In this document: positions 1 through 7,717 of the stretch, piece after piece
How the letters are laid out: each line of letters begins with the position of its first letter
Numbering within the stretch: the first letter of the stretch is position 1
From: Oscillospiraceae bacterium
GTDB lineage: Bacteria; Bacillota; Clostridia; Oscillospirales; Ruminococcaceae
Reading direction: 5' to 3'
Assembly: GCA_016291435.1 (NCBI GenBank)
Contig: JAEEXH010000009.1
Coordinates: 1-59,371, forward strand
DNA length: 59,371 nucleotides
The notes under the pieces: generated by a model
Seen by the model: the letters and a program-made list of their open reading frames with translations, nothing else
What the model was told of the DNA's origin: nothing
Databases searched by the model: none
Made by a program: the position numbers and the translations under genes

Positions 1-50
1 CGGCATGGAGCAGATCCTCACACAGTAGGGGGCGGCAGCAGACGAGAGCT

Positions 51-1355
51 TTATTCCTGCGTTCGGCATGGAGCTGTGACTGTCGGAGACAGCATGAGCA
101 TTGCCCAGAGATTCGGCAGCGCCATGCAGCCGTTGCAGAAATCGCAGAGCGTCCAGAGCCAGAGCGGTTCTCCGAGCGCGCCTGCAAATGCCGCAAGCAG
201 ATACAGCGCGAGATAGCAGCCGGTTCCTCTGCCGCCGGTCAGATATGCAGCCGCCGCAGCCCCGCACGGATACCAGCCGATCATAGTTGCAAATGCAAGC
301 AGCACCATGCACACGGCGAGAAATACGCCTGCCCATTGCCCGAGCCCTTCAGAAAAAGCCGCCAGCAGCAGCGATGTACCGTCTTTGAAATCGCACGGAT
401 CGCAGTGCGGTGCAGTCAGAATCACGAGCGCAGTCGCCGTGCAGCAGAGGATCGTATCCGCGAAGACCTCCGCCGCTGCCCATCGGCACTGCGCTTGTTC
501 TGTACCCGGTTCTGCGTGCATGTGCAGCATTGACGAGCTGCCGAGCCCCGCTTCATTCGAGAAGATGCCGCGCTGAAATCCGACACGGAGACTGCGGAGC
601 AGCAAAGAAATGCCGATACCGCAGCCTGCCGCCCGAAAGCCGCCGAATGCCTCTCCGATGATCTGCCGGAATGCGTGCGGCAGTGCATCCGCATGCAAAA
701 CGATCAGCCAGCCGCAGCAGAGAAAATAAAGCCCGCAGATCAGCGGCATGATGACGCCGGCTGCGCGGTGAATGCCGTTCAGACCGCCTGTGAGGATCAG
801 CCCGAGCAGCAGCGCTGTGATGAGACCGCAGAGCGGCAGCGGCACATGATATTGCCGGAGTGTCTGCGCAATGGCGTTGCTCTGCACTGTGTCGCCCATG
901 CCGAGCGCCGCGCCCGTGCAGCAGACAGCGAATACCGCCGCCGGAATACGCTTTCCCGTGCCGAATCGGATCATACCGATTGCGCCGCCGCAGAGTATCC
1001 CGCGGCGGTCTGTTTTCTGATACCGTGCCGCGAGCAGATTCTCTGCGTAGACAAGCACCATGCCGAGCAGTGCGGAGACCCACATCCAGAAGATTGCGCC
1101 TGCACCGCCGGTGACCAGCGCAAGTGCTGTTCCGGTCAGGTTGCCTGTGCCCATCGTTGCCGCAAGTGCCGCAGCAAATACCCCGCGCTGTTTTCCGCCC
1201 GCACGGATTCCGGCACCGATCTCCCGCAGAATGCCTGTAAAACCGCGCACCGGTCTTCCGCGCAGCCGCACCGCATAGATCAGCGCTGTCACGGTCAGCA
1301 GCAGCGGCAGCATCCATTGCCAAAGTGCGCCGCTCAGATATGACAAAGATTTCAT
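51..1355 (-). CDS. Sodium:alanine symporter (AGCS family)
   Basis: Predicted integral membrane amino-acid carrier that takes up alanine/glycine-type substrates with sodium or protons. About 434 residues, close to the family's usual length, almost entirely hydrophobic helices. The family signature NEAGLG is visible about 60% along, and an N-terminal GTGN motif (MGTGNLTG) fits the AGCS substrate/ion site. I chose the ATG at 1355, preceded by GGTGAT; an in-frame GTG at 1364 would add three residues. The gene lies 37 nt downstream of the terminator of the esterase gene, and I see no promoter of its own in that gap, so expression may depend on read-through. Family assignment is firm; substrate is not determined by sequence. 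Confidence 0.9.
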   Translation of the reverse strand: MKSLSYLSGALWQWMLPLLLTVTALIYAVRLRGRPVRGFTGILREIGAGIRAGGKQRGVFAAALAATMGTGNLTGTALALVTGGAGAIFWMWVSALLGMVLVYAENLLAARYQKTDRRGILCGGAIGMIRFGTGKRIPAAVFAVCCTGAALGMGDTVQSNAIAQTLRQYHVPLPLCGLITALLLGLILTGGLNGIHRAAGVIMPLICGLYFLCCGWLIVLHADALPHAFRQIIGEAFGGFRAAGCGIGISLLLRSLRVGFQRGIFSNEAGLGSSSMLHMHAEPGTEQAQCRWAAAEVFADTILCCTATALVILTAPHCDPCDFKDGTSLLLAAFSEGLGQWAGVFLAVCMVLLAFATMIGWYPCGAAAAAYLTGGRGTGCYLALYLLAAFAGALGEPLWLWTLCDFCNGCMALPNLWAMLMLSPTVTAPCRTQE

Positions 1356-1401
1356 TGTGATCACCGCTGCATGATATGCAGCCGCCGTCGCAGGTATCCA
1401 T

Positions 1402-1439
1402 AAAAAACGCCCTGCTTCCCGAAAAGGAAACAGGGCGTT
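1402..1439 (-). terminator. Intrinsic terminator of the CE2-like esterase gene
   Basis: On the minus strand a GC-rich stem (AACGCCCTG pairing with CAGGGCGTT, extended by TTCC/GGAA) is followed by a run of T residues. It sits 6 nt after the esterase stop codon and just upstream of the symporter gene. Confidence 0.85.
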
Positions 1440-1445
1440 GTCACA

Positions 1446-3179
1446 TTATGAGCGCTTATAGAGAGTCACATCGCGGAAGGTGAGATTGCCGGAGCCGATC
1501 TCGCCGAGGAAGAATACGATCTCGACATTCTCAGCGGCAGCATCCATCTTGAATGCCTTGAGCACGGTCTCCGCAGTGCCGTCTGCATTTGTTTCGCCGG
1601 AGCAATAGATCTTCGTGTGATCGGTCATGCTCCGCACCTGATAGGGGATTGCGATGCCCGCAGGCGGTGTCACGCTGAAGGAGAGCTCATAGCCGCCGGC
1701 CGGCAGGCTCAGCCCGCGCACATAGGCATACATCGACTCGGGAGAGGTACCCGCCGACATAATGTTGAGGTTCAGCGATTTGTCCCAGTCACTGAAATAC
1801 GGCCAGGCGTTTGCGCCGGATTCCTTGTCGATCTCCGCGCCGTATTCGCCGTCAGCCGCAAGATCAATGCCGATCTTCTGCGACGGGATGCCGAGTGCTG
1901 TGCAGATCTTGTCCGCAAGCAGATAGGCGTTGAGCTGATGTGTGACAGGGGAGGGATGCCAGTCGGCGCCGTAGCCGTTTGCCGCCTTCTGCGTCGGGGA
2001 CTGATAGCAGGAGATGCTCTTGTCGCCGACCGCCTGAACTGCAGCTTCAATATACGGATACAGCTCCTCGCAGCCCATGATGCCGAGCGTGCAGATGATC
2101 TTTGCCTTCGGGTTCTTTGCGCGTACCTGTTTGAGGAATGCTTCATACCCCTTCTGATACTCCGCGCCGCGTGTTTCCAGATCCTTCGTCGCGTAGGAAT
2201 CGTCGTTTGTGCCGAGGTTGATGACGATTGCGTCAACAGGATTCGCGTCAAAATCCCATTTTGCCGTGTAATCGTCGAGCTTAGCGATCTGTTCATAGAC
2301 AGGCGGCACGAGAGAATCGGTATTGATCGAGCCGTCATTTGAGTAGCCGGAAATGATACCGTGCCCGCTGTATGACACAGCGCTGTAATCCGCGTTCAGC
2401 AGCTCTGCCGTAAGATACGCATAGGAGAGCGTAAAGTTCTCGGTGCCGGTCTCAAAATTGACATACTGCGTATCTGCCTCGACACCGTAAGCGCAGGTGA
2501 TCGAGTCGCCGATGAATTCGATTGTCAGGTCTTTTTTCGCCGTTGCCTTTATGGGCTTTGCAGCAGAGGATGTGACATCAAACTGCTTTACACCGATTGC
2601 GCCGTTGTTCGCTTCGGAGAGGTGAATGATTTTGACTGTTGCAGTGCGCTGCGTTGTGCCGGAGAAGAGCTTGACGGTCTGCTCGGGCTCACCCATGACA
2701 ACATCCTTTACCAGCTCGCCGTCAACGTACACGCCGTATCGCGGACGCCATTTTTCATCAGAATAGACGCAGCCGTCGCCCGAAATGGTCACGCTTGCTT
2801 CTGTGCCGGTGACTGTGCATTCGATGGCAGATCCGCTCTGCACCAGCCATGTCACATCCTTGTTGTAGTAGGTTCTTCCGATCAGCTTGACATCTGCATC
2901 TGCGACCGGAACTGTCTGCTTTTTGAGATCGCCGGTGTCGGCGTTTTCAGCAGCAATCAGATCGCGCTTGATGAGCGTAAGATCCTTTGCATTGACCTTG
3001 CCGTCGCCGTTGTAATCATCGGCAGCGGTCATTTCACCGGCGGCAAGCAGTGCATTCAGCAGATGCTTCACATCGGATTTCGCCGGCGCGGCACCGACCG
3101 CTGTAAACGGCTGCATCGCCGCGAGTGCGAGCAGTCCCGCAGCGGAGCAAACCGCCGCGACAGTATAGCGTTTTTTCAT
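1446..3179 (-). CDS. Secreted dockerin-bearing SGNH esterase (CE2-like)
   Basis: Predicted secreted polysaccharide deacetylase, probably removing acetyl groups from xylan or other hemicellulose. 577 residues: signal peptide (1-30), dockerin region (about 35-77; one clear calcium loop, DYNGDGKVNAKDLTLIKRDL, and a degenerate first repeat), a beta-sandwich of about 110 residues, then an SGNH hydrolase domain with GDSIT (Ser226), GTND near 323-326 and DWHPS (Asp406, His408). A jelly-roll followed by SGNH is the layout of carbohydrate esterase family 2. A further beta-rich module (about 440-577) may bind carbohydrate. The dockerin should let it dock on a cohesin scaffold; no cohesin is encoded here. 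It has its own sigma-A promoter and terminator. CE2 is inferred from layout, not from a database search. Confidence 0.85.
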   Translation of the reverse strand: MKKRYTVAAVCSAAGLLALAAMQPFTAVGAAPAKSDVKHLLNALLAAGEMTAADDYNGDGKVNAKDLTLIKRDLIAAENADTGDLKKQTVPVADADVKLIGRTYYNKDVTWLVQSGSAIECTVTGTEASVTISGDGCVYSDEKWRPRYGVYVDGELVKDVVMGEPEQTVKLFSGTTQRTATVKIIHLSEANNGAIGVKQFDVTSSAAKPIKATAKKDLTIEFIGDSITCAYGVEADTQYVNFETGTENFTLSYAYLTAELLNADYSAVSYSGHGIISGYSNDGSINTDSLVPPVYEQIAKLDDYTAKWDFDANPVDAIVINLGTNDDSYATKDLETRGAEYQKGYEAFLKQVRAKNPKAKIICTLGIMGCEELYPYIEAAVQAVGDKSISCYQSPTQKAANGYGADWHPSPVTHQLNAYLLADKICTALGIPSQKIGIDLAADGEYGAEIDKESGANAWPYFSDWDKSLNLNIMSAGTSPESMYAYVRGLSLPAGGYELSFSVTPPAGIAIPYQVRSMTDHTKIYCSGETNADGTAETVLKAFKMDAAAENVEIVFFLGEIGSGNLTFRDVTLYKRS

Positions 3180-3221
3180 ATGATAGCCCCCTCATTTCTG
3201 CGGATATAATATCCTATATTC

Positions 3222-3250
3222 ATTATAGAACAGAAGCAGCGGATTGTCAA
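3222..3250 (-). promoter_or_regulatory. Sigma-A promoter of the esterase gene
   Basis: On the minus strand TTGACA (3245-3250) and TATAAT (3222-3227) are separated by 17 bp. Both hexamers match the consensus perfectly, which suggests a strong or repressible promoter. Confidence 0.85.
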
Positions 3251-3299
3251 ACAATTTTTTTCGCTGAGGCATTCGTCCGCACTAATGCAGCGCAAATAA

Positions 3300-3331
3300 A
3301 ACGCCCCGCACATTCTCATGCACGGGACGCT
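3300..3331 (-). terminator. Terminator of the SpoIID-domain gene
   Basis: The minus-strand RNA can form a 13-bp stem with several G-U pairs (AGCGUCCCGUGCA with UGUGCGGGGCGUU) around a 6-nt loop, then UUAUUUG. It begins 5 nt past the stop codon. Confidence 0.7.
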
Positions 3332-3335
3332 TTCA

Positions 3336-4778
3336 TTATTCAGTACCCTCTGTGGAATCCGTCACAACGATGGGTTCCGTTTCGGGCAGCGACGAGACAA
3401 TTTCAAAGCTCGTCGTTGTGTCAGCAGGAATCTCCTGAGACGTTTCTTCTGTCGTGGTCTGCTCCGAAGAAGAATTCGTCGGAGCGGTTGTTGTAATTCT
3501 CGTTTCGATATCCGCATGTGTGCCGCTCGGGTCAGAATATGCAGCCGAAGCCTCTGTTCCGATCACCCCGGCAGGCTCGCTGCCGGACTGATACACGAAC
3601 TCATATTTCGGCGACTTGAGACCCAGCACGCCGCGGAGATCATTTCCTTTCACACGGACTGTTCCGCCGATCGTTGCGTAGGTGACATAGCCGCCTGCGC
3701 CGTATTCGAGCTTGATCCAGTCATACGGAGTGCCTGACAATTTTACGCCGTATTTGCGCTCAAGGGTATTCTTCAGAGCGCTCGCAGAAAAGACTTTGTG
3801 CGAATTGTAATGGGGGTCTGCTGTGTCGTCGTGCTTCACAGGGAAGCTGACGAGGTAAGGGATGTCTGCGAAGAAGATATCTTTGCAGTTTGCAGTCGCA
3901 CCGCCGCTGGACGCATAGAAGGTCGTCAGTGCAGGAGCATTGTTGTAATACACGCAGATGCCGAGCACCGAGCGGACAGCATCGACAATCTTCTGCGAAG
4001 GATTCGACTTGCAGATCATGCCGGAAGGACCGCCGTTGTAGAGGTAGAAGGTGTAAGCGGCGATCGCCTGTGCCTTGATTGCTTCCACATTGAATGTGGG
4101 ACCCATCTCGTTGTTGACGATCTGGGAAAGAATGTTCACGACCGTATCAGTCTTATAACCGACGGTCATCGTCTCCCACTCCGGTGTGCCCACCTGCACG
4201 AGCTGGGTGCCGGGGTAGTAGAATTTGAGGATCTGGTCATAGGTCCAACCGTCAAAGTTCGCGTAGAAGTTCGCACCGTTCTGGCTCATGCCGACGCCGT
4301 GTCCGTATCCGGACGAATAGAACACAACGCTGTCAGGCTCCGCAACGATCGTGGTCTTTGCCGTGATCGTCGGCTCCTGAATCGTGGTAACGGTGGTTGT
4401 GACGGTTTCTTCTGTGGTATCTGTTATCGCTGCAGTTGTCATCGTAAGCGGGTCGTCCGGCTCCGTGTTTGCCGCCTCGTAGCTCGTGAGGGAGAGGCTG
4501 TCATCATAATCATAGAGATCAGCCTTCCAGTCCGAGTCAACTTGATACTGAGACGCACCGTCATCATCTGTACGGCTGTCCTCCGGCATCCAGGGTCCTG
4601 CGGCGTCTTGTACGTCCACCGCATTTGCATGGAATCCCGAAGAGACGGCGTCTGCAATACCGGCAGCTCCTGAGCGCTGCGAAGCGATGCTGTCGCTCTG
4701 AACTCCACATGTACTGGTGAAGATCAGTGCAGTTGAAACCAGAATCGCAACGCGGCTTCGTCGCATTCGAGCTTGCAT
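3336..4778 (-). CDS. SpoIID/LytB-domain protein, probably cell-wall associated
   Basis: 480 residues. The start at 4778 (MQARMRRSR...) is chosen because GGAGAG lies 6-7 nt upstream and a hydrophobic export signal follows at once; a longer frame to 4931 has no ribosome site. After the signal comes a Thr/Ser/Asp-rich linker of about 120 residues, then a SpoIID-like core: SSGYGHGVGMSQNGA, EMGPTFNVEAIKAQAIAAYT and FYASSGGATANC. In classical SpoIID these parts belong to a lytic transglycosylase acting on peptidoglycan; here the GHGVGMSQ motif precedes the EA-KAQA part. The C-terminus is again Thr/Ser-rich. Sortase and CinA-like genes lie upstream on the same strand. A role in cell-wall remodelling is an inference; it need not be sporulation-specific. 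Confidence 0.75.
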   Translation of the reverse strand: MQARMRRSRVAILVSTALIFTSTCGVQSDSIASQRSGAAGIADAVSSGFHANAVDVQDAAGPWMPEDSRTDDDGASQYQVDSDWKADLYDYDDSLSLTSYEAANTEPDDPLTMTTAAITDTTEETVTTTVTTIQEPTITAKTTIVAEPDSVVFYSSGYGHGVGMSQNGANFYANFDGWTYDQILKFYYPGTQLVQVGTPEWETMTVGYKTDTVVNILSQIVNNEMGPTFNVEAIKAQAIAAYTFYLYNGGPSGMICKSNPSQKIVDAVRSVLGICVYYNNAPALTTFYASSGGATANCKDIFFADIPYLVSFPVKHDDTADPHYNSHKVFSASALKNTLERKYGVKLSGTPYDWIKLEYGAGGYVTYATIGGTVRVKGNDLRGVLGLKSPKYEFVYQSGSEPAGVIGTEASAAYSDPSGTHADIETRITTTAPTNSSSEQTTTEETSQEIPADTTTSFEIVSSLPETEPIVVTDSTEGTE

Positions 4779-5234
4779 AGTTTCTCTCCAATTATCAATC
4801 TCACCGGCTGAAACCGGTTTTATTTCCCCAAGATTGTTGTGGGGATTCTGTCTCGATCGTTCGTGTCCTCCTTTCGCGGCTGTAAGCGACTCAGTCGCTG
4901 CCGCGCGCACCGTAGGAAAAGCGCATCTCACATCCTTTGAATGATCATCGTATTCTGTTTTGCGTAGAAATGCGGGAGATCGGAATCAAATCAGATGCGG
5001 CGCGCTTCAGAGATAAGGTGCATTGTTCTATGCGATATCTTTATCTCTTGCTGCTTTGCGTTCCGGTCACGGGGAAATGGTGTGCGCCGCAAGGAGTCCT
5101 GCGTTGCGGACGGCAGTTCGCCGTACCGCGATGTGATCGGCAGCAGCAGGGGAGACTGTCTGTAACGGTTCAGCCGCCCGGAAAACAGTCCGTTTCCCCG
5201 GAGGCAGCATCCTCAGATACATGCAGTGTAAGGT
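4779..5234 (-). other. 456-nt gap with inverted repeats, no convincing gene
   Basis: The gap lies between the sortase stop and the SpoIID-domain start. Read on the minus strand, the last 130 nt contain three inverted repeats: AGCGACTGAGTCGCT, CCCCA(N8)TTGGGG, and ACCGG(N6)CCGGT. Further upstream AGAGATAA and TTATCTCT are separated by about 24 nt. This could be a structured 5' leader. I could not match it to a riboswitch class I know. A plus-strand frame of 154 codons here looks like a chance ORF: low-complexity composition and no ribosome site. Confidence 0.4.
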
Positions 5235-6779
5235 TCATGAGTTCTCTTTCGGACCGTAAGGAACAAAGAGCTTTGGATCAAAAGTCAGATCGTGGTTGCT
5301 GTAATAAGCCTTCGGCCACAAAATATTTTCATTGTGTGCCGCGTTCTCTACGCCTTCATAAGGATCTTCACCCGGACGCAGCAATCTGCACATCAGGATG
5401 AGCTTCCCGTCGTGGAACATGCTGTTGCAAGTGTAAAGCGTCAGCAGGGGATCCCCGTAGGTCACATCAACATCCGTAGTGATGATCGTGCGCTTCTTGG
5501 CAGCGTTGACGAATTCATAGAAATCGTCTTCTCCCTCGAAATCGAATGTGTTCCAGCAGTCAAATGCATACTCGGAATCCTTGTCGGCACTGTCCACAAT
5601 GAACGCTGCAAAGATTTTGTAGTCATAGTCCTTATAGAGCGATTGCAAGTGAACAATCGGATGCTCTTTCAGGAAACCGTAATCTCTGACATAGTCCTTG
5701 AGACTGCCGAACATGGAGCGATTATTCATATTGTGGCCGTAGATCAAAAGATTCTGCGAGTTCTCGACGACCCTTCTGTGATTCAGGACCTCGTCGAAAT
5801 GGCATCGGTAATCCATGAAGATACAGCCGGCTTTGCTTTCTTCCTGTGTGAAGGAGCGGTAGAGGTAATAGTCGTTGGTGTTGTAGTTGAGGTCGTGCGA
5901 TTTTTTCTGCACGACAGGGTAGCTGACCTCGGTGCCCTCAATGTTGATATAACCGACCAGGTCGGGGTTTGCACTGAGAAGCTTCTCCGCGAGGTAATTT
6001 TCCTCAAGGTATTCGATCTCGGTTCCTGTGACAGGATCCGTGATATAGGAGTTCTCTTTGAATCCGCGGTTACTGAGTGTCTCTTCCAGGCGCTGCTGTA
6101 TATCATCATACAGTTTCTTCGACCGATACAGCATGAGCTGATAGTCTCCGATCAGGTATGCACAGACACCGACAACTGTCAGAGCAGTGAAGAATACAAT
6201 TTTGCGGATGGACTCTCCGATGGAATCTCCCCGCCAGGGGAAGATATACTTGAGGACCTGGACAAGAAAAATGTCCTTTTTCTTCTTCCGTTTTCCCTTC
6301 TTCGTCTTTGCGCGGGAGGCAGACCTCTGCGTTTTCCCGGAGGAAGATCCCGTTCCTGACTTCGTATACGCAGGTGACGGTCTCTTGCTGCCGGAATCCG
6401 GCATTGTTCTGCTTCTGCGTTCAGACGGCTCGGATCGAGTCACGATCTCCGCCTGTTCGGAAGGTTCCGCGTAAGAGGCTGCGGCGGACGACAGTTCTTC
6501 CTGTTCATGCAATCGGCGCTTGAGCTCGATTTCTTCCAGGATTGCCGTCACATCGCCCGATTTCTGCCCGGAACCGCTATGCATGCCGAAGTGAGCTGTC
6601 TCAGAGCTCAGCGACTCATGCAGCCCCGCATGTCCTGCGGTCTCTGCGTCTGCGCCTTGCCCGTTGTCAGCCTGTCCGTTTCCATAGGGTGAGCCGAAAG
6701 CGGTAGTGTCTGCCTGAGACCCGCGGACTGGATCCGTGCGGTCATCAGGGTAATAGGGTTCACGGTTGGGATTTTGCAT
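5235..6779 (-). CDS. srtB: Class B sortase with long cytoplasmic N-terminus
   Basis: Membrane transpeptidase that cleaves a sorting signal and joins proteins to the cell wall or to each other. 514 residues, long for the family. The first 168 residues are hydrophilic, rich in Ser/Gly/Glu and ending in a strongly basic stretch (KKGKRKKKK); one membrane helix follows at about 193-212; the rest is the sortase fold. Catalytic residues are visible: His349 in LIYGHNMNNRSMF, Cys451 in LTLYTCNS and Arg465 in LMCRLLR. The helical NPDLVGYINI segment and the YPVVQ strand are typical of class B. No protein with an obvious LPxTG/NPxTN signal is encoded nearby, so its substrate is unknown. A GGAGG site precedes the start at somewhat long spacing. 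Confidence 0.9.
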   Translation of the reverse strand: MQNPNREPYYPDDRTDPVRGSQADTTAFGSPYGNGQADNGQGADAETAGHAGLHESLSSETAHFGMHSGSGQKSGDVTAILEEIELKRRLHEQEELSSAAASYAEPSEQAEIVTRSEPSERRSRTMPDSGSKRPSPAYTKSGTGSSSGKTQRSASRAKTKKGKRKKKKDIFLVQVLKYIFPWRGDSIGESIRKIVFFTALTVVGVCAYLIGDYQLMLYRSKKLYDDIQQRLEETLSNRGFKENSYITDPVTGTEIEYLEENYLAEKLLSANPDLVGYINIEGTEVSYPVVQKKSHDLNYNTNDYYLYRSFTQEESKAGCIFMDYRCHFDEVLNHRRVVENSQNLLIYGHNMNNRSMFGSLKDYVRDYGFLKEHPIVHLQSLYKDYDYKIFAAFIVDSADKDSEYAFDCWNTFDFEGEDDFYEFVNAAKKRTIITTDVDVTYGDPLLTLYTCNSMFHDGKLILMCRLLRPGEDPYEGVENAAHNENILWPKAYYSNHDLTFDPKLFVPYGPKENS

Positions 6780-6888
6780 TTAATAGAACGCCTCCATCAT
6801 CTTGCATGGGGGAGCATCCGATCGGCACCGCGCGTTTACCGCGGGCTGTCAGATACTTCATGCACAGGTCATGCTGCTGCGGCCAAGT
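6780..6888. other. Short intergenic gap between pncC-like gene and sortase
   Basis: 109 nt with a GGAGG ribosome site for the sortase. I see no promoter or terminator of note, so sortase is probably transcribed with the upstream CinA-type gene. Confidence 0.4.
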
Positions 6889-7443
6889 TCAGCCGCGCGC
6901 GAGCAAAATTTGTTTCGCGATTTGAAACACGCAAACTGCGGTCATGTGCCGGATGCCGCTGCGGTCAAGCCCTTCCAGTTCAAAGAGCCGAAGCAATGCG
7001 GCAGTCACCTGATTCTGATAGGCAAAGCCTGCGTAAACGGTTCCGACAGGAGTTTCTGCGGAGCCGCCGGCTGGCCCGGCAAATCCGGTTACCGTCAGGC
7101 AGAGATCCGCACCGGAGCGGTGCATGAGCCCTTCCGCCATCGACAAAGCCGTCTGGCGGCTGACAGCCCCGTATCGTTCGAGGATACCGGACGGAACATG
7201 AAGCAAGTCTCGCTTCATCTTATCAGAGTAGGTACAGATTCCAAGCTCAAAAACCTGAGATGCGCCTGGCACTGATGTAATACGTTCGGAGAGGAGCCCG
7301 CCCGTCAGGCTTTCACCTGTTGAAACGGTGAGGGCATTCTCCGATAATAATTGTACTACATCAGAGACGTCTTTGTCAAGATTGCCGTGCATAATTTCAG
7401 AATCTTTACCATACTCCGGCAGAATGATCTCCGTTATATTCAT
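6889..7443 (-). CDS. CinA C-terminal-type nicotinamide-nucleotide amidohydrolase
   Basis: Stand-alone CinA C-terminal domain (PncC type), predicted to deamidate nicotinamide mononucleotide and so recycle pyridine nucleotides. 184 residues. Family motifs seen: STGESLTGGLL (usually ESCTGG), VPGASQVFELGICTYSDKMKRDLL, YGAVSRQTALSMAEG, TGFAGPAGG and PVGTVYAGF. The N-terminal molybdopterin-binding-like domain of full CinA is absent. The start at 7443 has GGAGG 4 nt upstream. A TTGCAT-17-TATAAT promoter lies about 150 nt upstream, leaving a fairly long untranslated leader. The sortase gene follows 109 nt downstream on the same strand. Confidence 0.85.
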   Translation of the reverse strand: MNITEIILPEYGKDSEIMHGNLDKDVSDVVQLLSENALTVSTGESLTGGLLSERITSVPGASQVFELGICTYSDKMKRDLLHVPSGILERYGAVSRQTALSMAEGLMHRSGADLCLTVTGFAGPAGGSAETPVGTVYAGFAYQNQVTAALLRLFELEGLDRSGIRHMTAVCVFQIAKQILLARG

Positions 7444-7597
7444 ATATCCTCCAAAAATCCCGTCTCAAATATGAACAAACAATGAATTTGTTTCGGCTTT
7501 TCGGCACAACAAATCAACATTTGCGCAGAGCAGACGGGGTACGCACTAGATATTGATTATATCGACAGATTATCCGCATATCTTCGCAGATATACAC

Positions 7598-7626
7598 ATT
7601 ATATCACACTTTGCTGTCGGATGCAA
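7598..7626 (-). promoter_or_regulatory. Promoter of the CinA-type gene
   Basis: Minus-strand TTGCAT (7621-7626) and TATAAT (7598-7603) with 17-bp spacing. The predicted transcript has about 150 nt of leader before the start codon; nothing recognisable in it. Confidence 0.7.
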
Positions 7627-7661
7627 GCGATTTCACGCGGCTTTCATATTTATATGTTTGA

Positions 7662-7699
7662 TATAAAACGCCGCCCTGTGTATCTTTCACAGAGCGGCG
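7662..7699 (-). terminator. Terminator of the aminotransferase gene
   Basis: Minus-strand stem CGCCGCTCTGTG pairing with CACAGGGCGGCG (one mismatch), followed by TTTTATAT. Located 19 nt past the aminotransferase stop. Confidence 0.85.
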
Positions 7700-7717
7700 C
7701 CTGATGCGGTGCTGTTT

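Noticed and set aside
1-50. Possible C-terminus of a plus-strand gene ending in TAG at 26-28
   Set aside because: Only eight codons are visible; cannot be told from chance.
4779-4900. Possible c-di-AMP (ydaO) riboswitch before the SpoIID-domain gene
   Set aside because: AAAGGAGGAC and TTGGGG parts look vaguely similar but the CCGACAGCTAAC-type region is absent.
5030-5075. ACGCAAAGC on the minus strand, reminiscent of a c-di-GMP riboswitch core
   Set aside because: The other conserved parts (tetraloop receptor, AGGTAGC-type strand) are missing.
4937-5401. Plus-strand frame of 154 codons in the gap before the sortase
   Set aside because: No ribosome site, low-complexity composition, and it overlaps the end of the sortase gene.
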